Of a stretch of 64,000 nt of DNA, positions 36,925 to 45,431 are shown piece after piece. The position numbers and the translations under genes were made by a program. The notes under the pieces are model-generated. The model was not told the DNA's origin. It ran no database searches and saw only the letters and a program-made list of their open reading frames with translations. This DNA is from Bacillus sp. FJAT-44742 (GTDB taxonomy: Bacteria; Bacillota; Bacilli; Bacillales; Marinococcaceae): the NCBI RefSeq assembly GCF_002797315.1, contig NZ_KZ454936.1, positions 1,363,133-1,427,132 of the forward strand. Direction: 5' to 3'. The stretch's first letter is position 1. Every line of letters begins with the position of its first letter.

Positions 36925-38127
36925 TCATCCTGTATGAGTACTTTCCTTCATTCCTGGTTTAGGGACAAGGAACCTTCCATAAAGTATTTTATAAATAAAG
37001 ATGCCGCCAAGAAGCAAAAAGGAGCTGTAAAAATAAATGGAAGTCAGAGTAAATTCAACCACAGCGAGGCCTATTACAAATGATCCAATCGCAATGCCAA
37101 GATCAAAAGTGGATAAAAATGTGGCCATCGCGAGCCCTCTTCGTTCTGGCTGAGCGTTTTGCACAGCAATGGTTTGAAAGGTTGGAAAAAGTGTCCCCCA
37201 GCCAAGACCGATCAAAGCAGCAGATAATAGAAATAGGGCTGTTGTGTCTGACATGCTGAGTAAAAACATGCCGACAGCAAAAGTGATAATCGATGGATAA
37301 ACAATAATATTAGCTCCCCGCTCATCAAGCCATCTTCCTGTAAAAGGCCTGGAAAGGAGCATGACAGCTGCATACACAACAAAGAAATAACTTGAAGCCT
37401 GCAGCAGACCAATTTCTTCAGCGTAGACAGGGACAAAGGATAGAACAGACGAATAAATAATAGCAAACAAGGCAGCGACAATAGAAATGCTAATCGCTGT
37501 TTTTTCAAAAAGCTGAGATCGTTTGCGCTCTATGTTCACGTTTTTCAATGCGAGGGATTTAGTTTCAGGTAAGGTAAGGATCAATGCCATCACAACCGCC
37601 ATCACGCTGCATAACACGACAATCCCAAATAATACAAACGAGCTCCATTGATATATCGCCGTTAGTCCTAAGAAGGGGCCTGAGACAACAGCCAGGTTAA
37701 AGGAAAGCGAATAATAACCCATTCCTTCTCCTCTGCGTGAATCAGGGATGACAGAAGTAACAATTCCTCCCGTGGCAGTCGTTGCCATCCCAAATGCCGC
37801 TCCGTGAATGAGCCTGACAGCCATTAACCCTGTGATTGAGTCAATAAAAAGATAGAGTAGGGAGGAAATAAGAAATATAGCCAATCCTGCAAAGAGTAAG
37901 CGGTGGTTTCCTGCGGTGAGAGCCCATTTACCGGCAAAAGGACGGACAATAATGGCAGCAATTAAGAAAACAGTCACTAATAAGCCTGCTTGCGTTGAGG
38001 TTCCATTGAGCTCCTGTAGTGTATAAATTGGCAGAGTGACAATTAAATAATAGAATGCCAGAAAAATAAATAGATTACACAGTGAAATACATATGAAGTT
38101 TTTTGACCAGAGAGGTTCTCTTGGCAT
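36925..38127 (-). CDS. MFS transporter (drug efflux type)
   Basis: 400 residues with 12 membrane helices, major facilitator family. Typical cytoplasmic loops: GKWALTAGNHRLL between helices 2 and 3 and GRWLDERGAN in the second half. It lies seven bases downstream of a MarR repressor gene, which implies a resistance or export pump induced by its substrate. No specific substrate can be named. Confidence 0.87.
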   Translation of the reverse strand: MPREPLWSKNFICISLCNLFIFLAFYYLIVTLPIYTLQELNGTSTQAGLLVTVFLIAAIIVRPFAGKWALTAGNHRLLFAGLAIFLISSLLYLFIDSITGLMAVRLIHGAAFGMATTATGGIVTSVIPDSRRGEGMGYYSLSFNLAVVSGPFLGLTAIYQWSSFVLFGIVVLCSVMAVVMALILTLPETKSLALKNVNIERKRSQLFEKTAISISIVAALFAIIYSSVLSFVPVYAEEIGLLQASSYFFVVYAAVMLLSRPFTGRWLDERGANIIVYPSIITFAVGMFLLSMSDTTALFLLSAALIGLGWGTLFPTFQTIAVQNAQPERRGLAMATFLSTFDLGIAIGSFVIGLAVVEFTLTSIYFYSSFLLLGGIFIYKILYGRFLVPKPGMKESTHTG

Positions 38128-38134
38128 GTACTGA

Positions 38135-38563
38135 TCACTCCTTAGGTAAAGAAATGGAAGCGATCCATTCTTTTAATGTATGTTCTAAGCTGTCTCTTGA
38201 GCGTTTTGGAATATGGGCAAGCATCTGTTCATTTGCCTGGACGACAGCCTTTTCCCACTCTGGGTATTCTCTTTTTGCGTAGGCGGTTAATTCGATTGTT
38301 TTGCTGCGTTTATCATTACCTGGCACTTGTTTAACGATCTCTTTTTTAACGAGTCTTTGCACATTTCTTGTTAAAGGCGGTGCTTCTACAGCCAAATAGT
38401 CTCGAAGTGCCGTTTGGGTCATCGGTCCTTTGGTATGTAATGTGTAAATGACGGACCACTGGGCACTGTACAGGTCAAAAGGCTGAAGAGCCTGGATCGT
38501 CTCCTTTGTAAGCAGACGTGATAACTGGTGAAGGGTATGGAAAAGTTCGTGATTCGCTGAAAT
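38135..38563 (-). CDS. MarR-family repressor
   Basis: About 142 residues, standard MarR length. It includes the dimer helices and a winged helix-turn-helix (MTQTALRDYLAVEAPPLTRN, then KEIVKQVPGNDKRSKTIELT). Up to residue 47 there is no ATG, GTG or TTG, though ANHELFHTLHQLSRLLTKET is obviously MarR-like; the frame is closed by a TGA just before. I place the start at ATT 38563, nine bases after GGGAG. It is followed by the MFS gene and preceded by two operator-like palindromes. Confidence 0.8.
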   Translation of the reverse strand: MSANHELFHTLHQLSRLLTKETIQALQPFDLYSAQWSVIYTLHTKGPMTQTALRDYLAVEAPPLTRNVQRLVKKEIVKQVPGNDKRSKTIELTAYAKREYPEWEKAVVQANEQMLAHIPKRSRDSLEHTLKEWIASISLPKE

Positions 38564-38588
38564 AAGAGATCACTCCCTGTTTAAATAA

Positions 38589-38619
38589 TTACCTGGGTAA
38601 GTAAATGTTACCCTGGTAA
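38589..38619. promoter_or_regulatory. Double palindromic operator for MarR repressor
   Basis: Two 12-base palindromes, TTACCTGGGTAA (38589-38600) and TTACCCTGGTAA (38608-38619), with centres 19 bases apart, about two helical turns. They lie 26-56 bases before the repressor start and are very likely where the repressor binds to control its own operon. Confidence 0.78.
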
Positions 38620-38657
38620 TTATATCAGTCGAGTGGAAAAATACAATTAAATAGGAG

Positions 38658-38686
38658 AAAGCTATGGGATCAATTCCCATAGCTTT
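38658..38686. terminator. Perfect hairpin upstream of the MarR operator
   Basis: AAAGCTATGGGA/TCCCATAGCTTT with a short loop. A terminator or other RNA structure; no matching gene is clear. Confidence 0.45.
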
Positions 38687-38850
38687 CTGCGGTGATCTAT
38701 GATTTTTTTATATAAGAGAAAGGGAGGAGGAGAATCCCTTTCCCCTTATGTCGAGGGTAAAAAGGCAAGTGGATGGTTAGAAACCATGCTTTATAATCCT
38801 ACGTTTCTTTAAGGAAGTTTATGCATGTTTTTTAAGATTTTTTGAATATA

Positions 38851-39120
38851 TTAATGTTTTTGCTCTGTAATCATTTTCTCAAATTCATTTTTATATTGTT
38901 CGAACTCTGACTTTACCAGTTCGACAGCATCCTGGTTATCAAACCCGGCCGTTTGGCTGATTGCATGTTCGGCTCTTTGGATGGAGTGGCGGGCTTGTTC
39001 AATTAGTTTCTCATCTGGGTGGGTTTTTGCCTGATCGATTGCATTATGTGCATGCTCCACGGACTGCTGGGCTTGAAAAAGCTGATTTTGTGTTTGCAGA
39101 CTGCTGATATTATTTTTCAT
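38851..39120 (-). CDS. Small helical protein, unknown
   Basis: 89 residues, nearly all charged helix with glutamine and alanine (NQLFQAQQSVEHAHNAIDQA; VKSEFEQYKNEFEKMITEQ). No cysteine, no signal peptide. ATG follows AAAAGGAG. It looks like the small cytoplasmic helix-bundle proteins common in Bacilli; no function known to me. Confidence 0.7.
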   Translation of the reverse strand: MKNNISSLQTQNQLFQAQQSVEHAHNAIDQAKTHPDEKLIEQARHSIQRAEHAISQTAGFDNQDAVELVKSEFEQYKNEFEKMITEQKH

Positions 39121-39222
39121 AAGGGATTCTCCTTTTGCTCTTTATTGTTAATGTGCATGATTGGATGAAGGAATATACATAAAAGAGTCTGAGTGAATTA
39201 TGCTATATATAGAATGAAAAAT

Positions 39223-39252
39223 CACTTGCTGTTATGTAAGAACCAGCAAGTG
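39223..39252 (-). terminator. Terminator after the SinI-like gene
   Basis: CACTTGCTG/CAGCAAGTG nine-base stem followed on the minus strand by ATTTTTCATT. Confidence 0.72.
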
Positions 39253-39263
39253 GAGGGAAGAGT

Positions 39264-39412
39264 TTATTTATTCCTTTGGCAGCTAAGTATGAAAGCACGA
39301 ACCTCGTCTGCTCTGATCCGTCTTTTTTCGCTTGTATCATAAGAGACACCCACTCAGGATCAACCTTAGACAAGTTTTCCTTGAACTCTTCAGTTGTTTC
39401 CAATCTTCTCAT
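39264..39412 (-). pseudogene. SinI-like antirepressor, frameshifted
   Basis: The frame starts like a SinI-domain protein (VDPEWVSLMIQAKKDG), then goes out of frame at a GGATC near 39314-39320. Another frame continues with IRADEVRAFILSCQRNK, exactly what a SinI helix should have after AKKxG, and a stop at 39264. Product would be about 49 residues. SinI proteins bind SinR-type repressors to switch between biofilm and motility; no sinR is adjacent. One missing base, real or from sequencing, would explain it. Confidence 0.68.
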
Positions 39413-39779
39413 CCTTTCATCAAAGCTTTTGTTTTTTGAAGGTGATTAAGGGCATGTCTTTTCTCCTGGATGTCTTTATTTAACTGTTACTTTGGTTGGA
39501 TATAATGTTATTTTATGCTATAAAACGAACAAAATCTAGTTAAAATTTACAATTAAATGAAAAGTAAAGTAATTTATTTAACAGAAATTAGGTAATGATG
39601 CGGTTTTATCGGTTTCTTTGAGCGAAAAAAAGAAAAATACGGGTTGTCTGGAGAAGCTGATGATTAGCAACATGGATTAGGGGTAAAGGTAAAGAGAGGG
39701 AAGAATTTACCGGATCATTGAGGGCCAAAAGGAAGAAAGTAATTGTACATGTAAAGGAAACAGATGAGGAGGTTTTTCT
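39413..39779. other. Intergenic region before isocitrate dehydrogenase
   Basis: About 365 AT-rich bases. Only the ribosome site AGATGAGGAGG-like segment just before the dehydrogenase start is recognisable; no clear promoter or RNA. Confidence 0.4.
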
Positions 39780-41237
39780 ATGGAAAAAACACCAATTACC
39801 GTAGCATATGGAGATGGCATAGGACCTGAAATTATGGAAGCCACACTTAAAATTCTTGAAAAAGCAGAGGCGAAAATTGAACCAGAAGTCATAGATATTG
39901 GAAAGGACGCTTATTTAGAAGGGTATACAAGTGGAATACCTGACGAAGCGTGGGACTCCTTAAGGAGGACTAAAGTCTTTTTAAAAGCACCGATTACCAC
40001 ACCCCAGGGTGGAGGGTATAAAAGTCTTAATGTCACCATTCGTACAACTCTGGGGCTGTATGCCAATGTACGTCCGACGATGTCCTACTCTCCTTTTGTA
40101 AAAACCAATCATCCAGATATGGATCTTGTCATAGTAAGGGAGAACGAGGAAGATTTATATACTGGTATTGAACATCAACAGACTCCTGAAGTGGTGCAGA
40201 GCTTAAAGTTAATCACAAGACCCGGTTCTGAAAGAATAATCCGCCATGCATTTGAATACGCAAGGCAAAATGATCGAAAGAAAGTAACGTGTGTGACAAA
40301 GGACAACATTATGAAGTTGTCAGATGGTTTGTTTCACAAGGTATTTGATGAAGTGGCAAAAGAGTATAAGGATATCGAAACAGACCATTGGATTGTTGAT
40401 ATCGGACTTGCAAAAATAGCAGATTCTCCTGAAGCATTTGATGTGATGGTCATGCCTAACCTATACGGCGACATAGCTTCAGATATCGCTTCACAAATTT
40501 CAGGAAGTGTAGGACTGGGCGGCTCGGCTAATATTGGAGATGAAAGTGCCATGTTTGAGGCGATCCACGGAAGTGCCCCGGATATTGCAGGAAAAGGAAT
40601 TGCCAACCCGTCAGGACTTCTGCATGGGGCGATTCAAATGCTTGTGCATATAGGACAGCCTGAAACAGCCTCTAAAATTCATAATGCTTGGTTTAAGACC
40701 CTGGAGGACGGAATATATACAGGTGACATCGCCAAGGGCGGTCCATCCGTTGGAACTAGTGAATTCGCTGATGCGGTCATCAAACGCCTTGGCGAGAAAC
40801 CGGAAACGATTAAGCCAATGACGTATGCAAAGAATGAAGATAAAAAAGAAAACAAATACAAAGTATCTCCCAAAGCGAAAGACAGAGCTGATACCTCAAT
40901 TACACGCGAACTAGAGGGAGTGGATGTGTTTTTATTTAATAATACCCATCTACCTGATGAGATTGGCACCACTTTGGAAGAGGCTGCTGGTTCGGATTTT
41001 GAGCTTGCGATTATTACGAATCGTGGGGTGAAAGCGTATCCTGGCGGCTTTACGGAGACATTTACCACGGATCACTGGCGGTGCCGCTTTTTACCGACTG
41101 CTGCGAATGGTAAGACAGATAAAGAAAGTATCATGGCTCTGCTAAACAGAATTACTGAAGCTGGCCTGGATTGGATTAAGGTTGAGAATTTGTACAGCTT
41201 TGATGGAAATATTGGATATTCAGAAGCCAAAAAATAG
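39780..41237 (+). CDS. Isocitrate dehydrogenase, Thermus type
   Basis: 485 residues. Isopropylmalate/isocitrate dehydrogenase superfamily: AYGDGIGPEIM, KAPITTPQGGGYKSLNVTIRTTLGLYANVRP, ENEEDLYTGIEHQ, and metal/NAD(P) part MPNLYGDIASDIASQISGS and AMFEAIHGSAPDIAG. A C-terminal domain of about 140 residues after residue 345 (VDVFLFNNTHLPDEIG) marks the Thermus/Rickettsia type, distinct from the citC-encoded isocitrate dehydrogenase usual in Bacilli. It may be a second enzyme. Cofactor choice is not certain. Confidence 0.85.
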   Translation: MEKTPITVAYGDGIGPEIMEATLKILEKAEAKIEPEVIDIGKDAYLEGYTSGIPDEAWDSLRRTKVFLKAPITTPQGGGYKSLNVTIRTTLGLYANVRPTMSYSPFVKTNHPDMDLVIVRENEEDLYTGIEHQQTPEVVQSLKLITRPGSERIIRHAFEYARQNDRKKVTCVTKDNIMKLSDGLFHKVFDEVAKEYKDIETDHWIVDIGLAKIADSPEAFDVMVMPNLYGDIASDIASQISGSVGLGGSANIGDESAMFEAIHGSAPDIAGKGIANPSGLLHGAIQMLVHIGQPETASKIHNAWFKTLEDGIYTGDIAKGGPSVGTSEFADAVIKRLGEKPETIKPMTYAKNEDKKENKYKVSPKAKDRADTSITRELEGVDVFLFNNTHLPDEIGTTLEEAAGSDFELAIITNRGVKAYPGGFTETFTTDHWRCRFLPTAANGKTDKESIMALLNRITEAGLDWIKVENLYSFDGNIGYSEAKK

Positions 41238-41248
41238 TAGAAGGAAAG

Positions 41249-41281
41249 CCGGGGAACGAAATGATTCCCCGGCTTTTTTGT
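41249..41281 (+). terminator. Terminator after isocitrate dehydrogenase
   Basis: AAAGCCGGGGAA and TTCCCCGGCTTT form a near-perfect stem, followed by TTTTG. Confidence 0.9.
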
Positions 41282-41299
41282 ATTGTTACAACTTGCGAT

Positions 41300-41395
41300 G
41301 GTGCCAGGCACCGACGGCTGGCTGTAACAAAACCAGGAGAGAATCCCTGGTGTAAAAGGAAAGTAATATTACAACGCACAAGGGTGCCAGGCACC
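41300..41395. repeat. Paired palindrome element 4
   Basis: GGTGCCAGGCACC at 41300-41312 and 41383-41395, 83 bases apart, with TGTAACA and TATTACA inside. The right copy ends exactly one base before the stop codon of the minus-strand esterase-like gene. Confidence 0.85.
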
Positions 41396-42649
41396 CTAGA
41401 TGGGGGGTAGTGGATTGGTTTTTTCTACATGGATAAATGCATCGTAACGGTCTGACAGTCGGGATGGGACGTAGTTTCCTAAATGCTCGACTAATGGATT
41501 ATAGGTTACACCAATGGCCCGGTGGCCAATAGACGTTTGAAAAAATGTACGATTCTCGTTAGTAAACATAATATATTTATCGTAACCTCCTGCCTGGTGA
41601 AGAAGATCTTCCCAGCTTCCAGCCACTGCTTCTGGAACTGTCATTTCTTCCGCAGGTTCTCCCCATTTTCTTGCAGCGGTCACCGTTCCTCTATGGGTTC
41701 CCAGACCGATGGCATATATATAATCATTTCCATATTCCTCACGAAGAAGCTGTCCTACATTCACCATTCCTTCATCAGCCATGTCGGTAGCCCGGGCGTC
41801 CCCAATATGAGTATTATGCTCCCAAATTACACCCTTGGCCTCTTTCCCGTAAAAACGAGAAATACTTCGCAGAGCCTCTGTCATATGTCTGTCACGAATG
41901 TTCCAGGATTCATTGTCGCTTGTGATCATCGTATGGTAGTAATTCTCGGCGTTGCTTGCTGCCATCGCATTGATTTCCATATTTAAGGAAGCTTCGGGAT
42001 CATCATTGTAGGTTTCCTTATTCTCATGTATCGTCTGCAGAAGTTCAAGCATTTCTTCCATGCAATCCTGACCGTATAAAGCAGCGGAAATTCCGTATCT
42101 TTCAGCTTTTCTGTCAAATGGTTCAAAGCATTCAAAGGTTCTTTTTGCCTGGTCCACTTCCTCTGAATTGTTTTTGGAAAGGTAGTCTACGATGGCTTCC
42201 ATGGATTCCCACAAGCTGTATACATCCAGCCCGTAAAATCCTGCTTTATCTTCATTTCTTTTACCACTCAAATTAAACCTTTTCAGCCATTCAGCAAGTT
42301 CTGCCGCTTCCTCATTTGCCCACATCCAAGACGGCCATCGTTGAAAGGAAGATAAGGCTTGTTTGCCATTCTTGTATTCTGCAGCGTCCCCCTTTACATA
42401 TCGGTTCACTTCAAAGGAAGAAGGCCAGTCACCTTCCACAGCGACAAAGGAAAAGCCGTGTTCTTTGATCAGCCTTTTGGTGATTTCACTGCGAAGAGTA
42501 TAAAATTCAGACGTACCGTGAGATGCTTCCCCTAAAAGCACATACTTTGCCTTAGCAGCTTGTTCAATCAGCGGATAAAGGTCTTCTGCTTGTTCAAAGG
42601 CTTTCGAATACTTTTTAATATGATCAACAACCTGGTTGGTTTTTTGCAT
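41396..42649 (-). CDS. Erythromycin-esterase-family protein
   Basis: 417 residues of the EreA/EreB-like family. Typical: LLGEASHGTSEFYTLRSEITK with the active histidine, VAVEGDWPSSFEVNRYV, FYGLDVYSLWESM, IWEHNTHIGDARATDM and IGVTYNP. Some family members open macrolide rings, but most chromosomal ones have unknown substrates, so resistance should not be assumed. No operon partner. Confidence 0.85.
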   Translation of the reverse strand: MQKTNQVVDHIKKYSKAFEQAEDLYPLIEQAAKAKYVLLGEASHGTSEFYTLRSEITKRLIKEHGFSFVAVEGDWPSSFEVNRYVKGDAAEYKNGKQALSSFQRWPSWMWANEEAAELAEWLKRFNLSGKRNEDKAGFYGLDVYSLWESMEAIVDYLSKNNSEEVDQAKRTFECFEPFDRKAERYGISAALYGQDCMEEMLELLQTIHENKETYNDDPEASLNMEINAMAASNAENYYHTMITSDNESWNIRDRHMTEALRSISRFYGKEAKGVIWEHNTHIGDARATDMADEGMVNVGQLLREEYGNDYIYAIGLGTHRGTVTAARKWGEPAEEMTVPEAVAGSWEDLLHQAGGYDKYIMFTNENRTFFQTSIGHRAIGVTYNPLVEHLGNYVPSRLSDRYDAFIHVEKTNPLPPI

Positions 42650-42795
42650 CTTGTTCGCCTCACTTTCTTCATAGTATGACGTGGAGCGAAAGGTTCATAT
42701 GTGGTATTTATTTCCCTGGTTAGTACCAATATAATCAAGTCCAGACGCAATAGGTAAGAATGGTACACTAATGAAAAAGGGAGGGGAGGAATAGT

Positions 42796-43692
42796 ATGAA
42801 CCTTATATTAAGCCGCAAAGGGATGGACTCAGGGAGCGGAGGTTCTTTTTCACCTTATGATTCCGAAACCGGGAGATATATATGGTTCCCGATTCCAGAA
42901 AGAAACAATAAATACGCCCATACCATTCGTTACCAGGATGTTTCTGTCAAAGAAGGTTACCTTCCAGGTTTGACCGGAACAACATTAAGCGATATCTATG
43001 AAACTTGGAAAAAGAAATCAAAGCTGAAATTAAAAAAGAAAGAGTTTGGAAATGTGTATGATTCTTATACCCATTTTGACCCCATGCTTGGGACTGCTCC
43101 GTGGATTGTTGACACTAACAGCAAGACAATTGGAAGGGCATTTGGACAGACTAATGCTGCTCCGCACCTGCAAAAGAAACAAGTAGGCAAAGGAGATGTT
43201 TTCCTCTTCTTTGGTGGCTTTGAAGCTATAGGGAGCAAAGAAAAAGGACATTTTATTTACGGGTGGATGAAAGTGAAGCATAGAATTGAAACATTTGAAG
43301 AAGCACTTCCCAAATTGGAGGAGTTCGGATTACAGCACCATCCTCATATGTATGAAAAGACGTTTCAGAAACTAAATTATATCTTTCTGCCTGATGAATG
43401 GCTGTTTGAGGACCTTGGTATCCCAGGGTGCGGCTATTTTTCTGAGTTGTCTTCAAGTCTTTGCTTATCTGCAGCTTTGACTAATAAGCCGGGCACATGG
43501 GAGCTTCCCTCTTTTTTTCATAAAAATTTAAGCCAGGTTCATCAGAAAACCTGGGAACTTGGGAAAGAAAGATGTACGGTTTCAACAGGAATTGGGCAGG
43601 AATTTGTAGCCTCCTGCCCGAAAGAGGGAGAGCAGTGGCTGCGAAACCTTTTTACTGAAAACCCAATATATACACCGTCCCATCAAAAATAA
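42796..43692 (+). CDS. Nmad3-like (nucleotide modification associated domain 3) protein
   Basis: 298 residues. The start MNLILSRKGMDSGSGGSFSP, then FPIPERN, DPMLGTAPW, AFGQTNAAPHLQKKQVGKGD and VFLFFGGF match what I recall of the Nmad3 family, predicted to act in modified-base metabolism in phages and some bacteria. There is no phage or restriction gene nearby. The ATG follows GGAGGGGAGG. Family assignment is from memory of motifs, function is only predicted. Confidence 0.6.
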   Translation: MNLILSRKGMDSGSGGSFSPYDSETGRYIWFPIPERNNKYAHTIRYQDVSVKEGYLPGLTGTTLSDIYETWKKKSKLKLKKKEFGNVYDSYTHFDPMLGTAPWIVDTNSKTIGRAFGQTNAAPHLQKKQVGKGDVFLFFGGFEAIGSKEKGHFIYGWMKVKHRIETFEEALPKLEEFGLQHHPHMYEKTFQKLNYIFLPDEWLFEDLGIPGCGYFSELSSSLCLSAALTNKPGTWELPSFFHKNLSQVHQKTWELGKERCTVSTGIGQEFVASCPKEGEQWLRNLFTENPIYTPSHQK

Positions 43693-43719
43693 AGAGCAGC
43701 CAAGGTAAATGGCTGCTCT
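43691..43719. terminator. Bidirectional terminator
   Basis: AGAGCAGCC/GGCTGCTCT stem between the Nmad3-like and the convergent YihY gene. Confidence 0.78.
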
Positions 43720-44578
43720 ATTGCTGTAGGCTTGTATTCTCGCTTTCTTGTTGAGAAATATCCTGAGTTTTTCTTCTGTGAAGCACTGCATTGATTTCTG
43801 CACCAATGACCAGAATAATCCCTGTGAGGAAAAACCAGAACATGAGAATCACAACACCGCCAAGGCTTCCATAGGTTGCAGAGTAATTGCCGAAGTTGCT
43901 TACATAAAATGAAAAACCGAGTGAAGTTAGCTGCCAGGCAATCGTTGCAAACAATGCCCCTGGGATCGCATGCTTAAATGGTGTCTTTTTATTAGGGGCA
44001 AAATGATATAAGGCTGCCAGAATTGCAGCAATGACGGTAATGCTGATTGTCCAGCGAAGCACTCGAAAGAGAATTTCAGTCTCGCTTGGAAGGTTTACTA
44101 ATGAATTGATAAAGTTAATGATGACGTCACCGAAAATGGGTAAAAGAAGAGCGATGATAAAAGCCATAATCATACCAAATGTTAAGGCTATGGATACTAG
44201 CCTTGCTTTAATGAACGAACGGCTTTCTTCCACGTTATAAGCTTCGTTTTGAGCTTTGATAAATGCGTTGATTCCATTGGACGCCGACCAAATGGTCCCA
44301 ATGATTCCTATAGTCAGCAGGCCGCCCCGAGGCTCTGTTACTACACTGACAATTTGATCATGAAAGATTTCTGCCGTTTCCTCAGGCATCATATTTTCTA
44401 TAACTCCTATAGCCCACTCGGGATCAATGTTTAAATACGGCAATATGGAAATGATCAGAATAAGCATAGGAACCACTGACAGTAAATAATAAAAGGCTTG
44501 AGCAGCTCCAAGCAGCGGGACGTTATCGTTAGAAATTTCCCGGCCAAGCTCTTTCCCAAAAGAAATAAGCTTCTTCAT
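43718..44578 (-). CDS. YihY/BrkB-family membrane protein
   Basis: 286 residues with six membrane helices. Family features: NVPLLGAAQAFYYLLSVVPML near the N terminus, GTIWSASNGINAFIKAQNEAYNVEE, and RVLRWTISITVIAAILAALY with PGALFATIAWQLTSLGFSFY. The function of the family is not settled (once called ribonuclease BN). Confidence 0.87.
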   Translation of the reverse strand: MKKLISFGKELGREISNDNVPLLGAAQAFYYLLSVVPMLILIISILPYLNIDPEWAIGVIENMMPEETAEIFHDQIVSVVTEPRGGLLTIGIIGTIWSASNGINAFIKAQNEAYNVEESRSFIKARLVSIALTFGMIMAFIIALLLPIFGDVIINFINSLVNLPSETEILFRVLRWTISITVIAAILAALYHFAPNKKTPFKHAIPGALFATIAWQLTSLGFSFYVSNFGNYSATYGSLGGVVILMFWFFLTGIILVIGAEINAVLHRRKTQDISQQESENTSLQQ

Positions 44579-44716
44579 GTTTCCTCCCTTCTATTCCTCT
44601 GCTTGTTGTTCTATCCCCGGTTATGTATCGTATTAACCTTGTCTGTCACAAAAAGGGAAAAGAAAAGGAGGAGGGAGGAGCTCGCTGTGCTTTTATGTTT
44701 TCTTGATCACGGATGA

Positions 44717-45379
44717 TTAGATAAAATGTACCAGCGTAATATAGTCAAAGACAGGAAGCTTCGTTTTTTCGTGAACAGCTTTCGCATAAGGAGATGACAA
44801 GGTGCATTCTAATAGAATGATAGAGAGAGTAAAAAATGTGGTCAGCAGATCCTCTATAACTTCTAATAGCTCCCTTTTGACTTCTTCTAGATCAATAAGC
44901 CCATTTTCCTTAATTACCTCTTCCCTGAAATGCCGCTTGTTTTTCATTCCTATAATCCTTGCCTGACTTAATGGGTAATCTAGACTTCGTAAAAAGCTTT
45001 TATTCATCCGTAAGGATTCAGCGGTGATAATGCCTACCGGGCCTGGGGTTAACTTTTTAAGAAGGGAGAGCTGAAGCAGACTAGATAAAAAAACAGGCAC
45101 GGATAGCTCCTTGGAAAGTTCTTTTTGAAAAAGCTGAAAGTATCCGCAGTTTCCTGTAATGGCTTTCACACCGCTTTCTTGAATAAGGTCCTGGCTTGTC
45201 TGAAGAATTTAAGTATAAGCAGAACGTTGGTTATCAAACATGGATTGTACGGTGACCCCGGCTGCTTTTTTATAAGCAACAGGGAAAGAAAAGGTCTCAG
45301 TATTAGCCATATCACCTGGAAGAAATGGGACGTTTGTACAGAGAATCCTCAGAAGGAAGTGGTTCTTTTTGTGCGTCAA
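44717..45379 (-). pseudogene. Asp/Glu-racemase-family protein with in-frame stop
   Basis: From TTG 45379 (GGAGG ten bases before) the frame runs to 44717, about 220 codons, the normal size. It shows LPGDMANTETFSFPVAYKKA, a stop TAA at 45209-45211, then ESGVKAITGNCGYFQ with the second catalytic-type cysteine and GPVGIITAESL. Similarity on both sides of the stop shows one gene. The remaining ATG frame (from 45169) would lack the N-terminal half. A single base change is enough to explain it. Confidence 0.75.
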
Positions 45380-45431
45380 TAATCATCGTTATCCTCCATA
45401 CATTAATGTTGGAATGGTGAAGGGGGCTTTA

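Noticed and set aside
29712-41395. CRISPR array made of the repeated palindromes
   Set aside because: Only pairs, far apart, conserved inner sequence instead of unique spacers and no cas genes.
41396-42649. Macrolide resistance gene
   Set aside because: The erythromycin-esterase family is broad; sequence alone does not support a resistance claim.
45125-45382. 85-codon plus-strand frame
   Set aside because: Shadow of the racemase-like pseudogene on the other strand.
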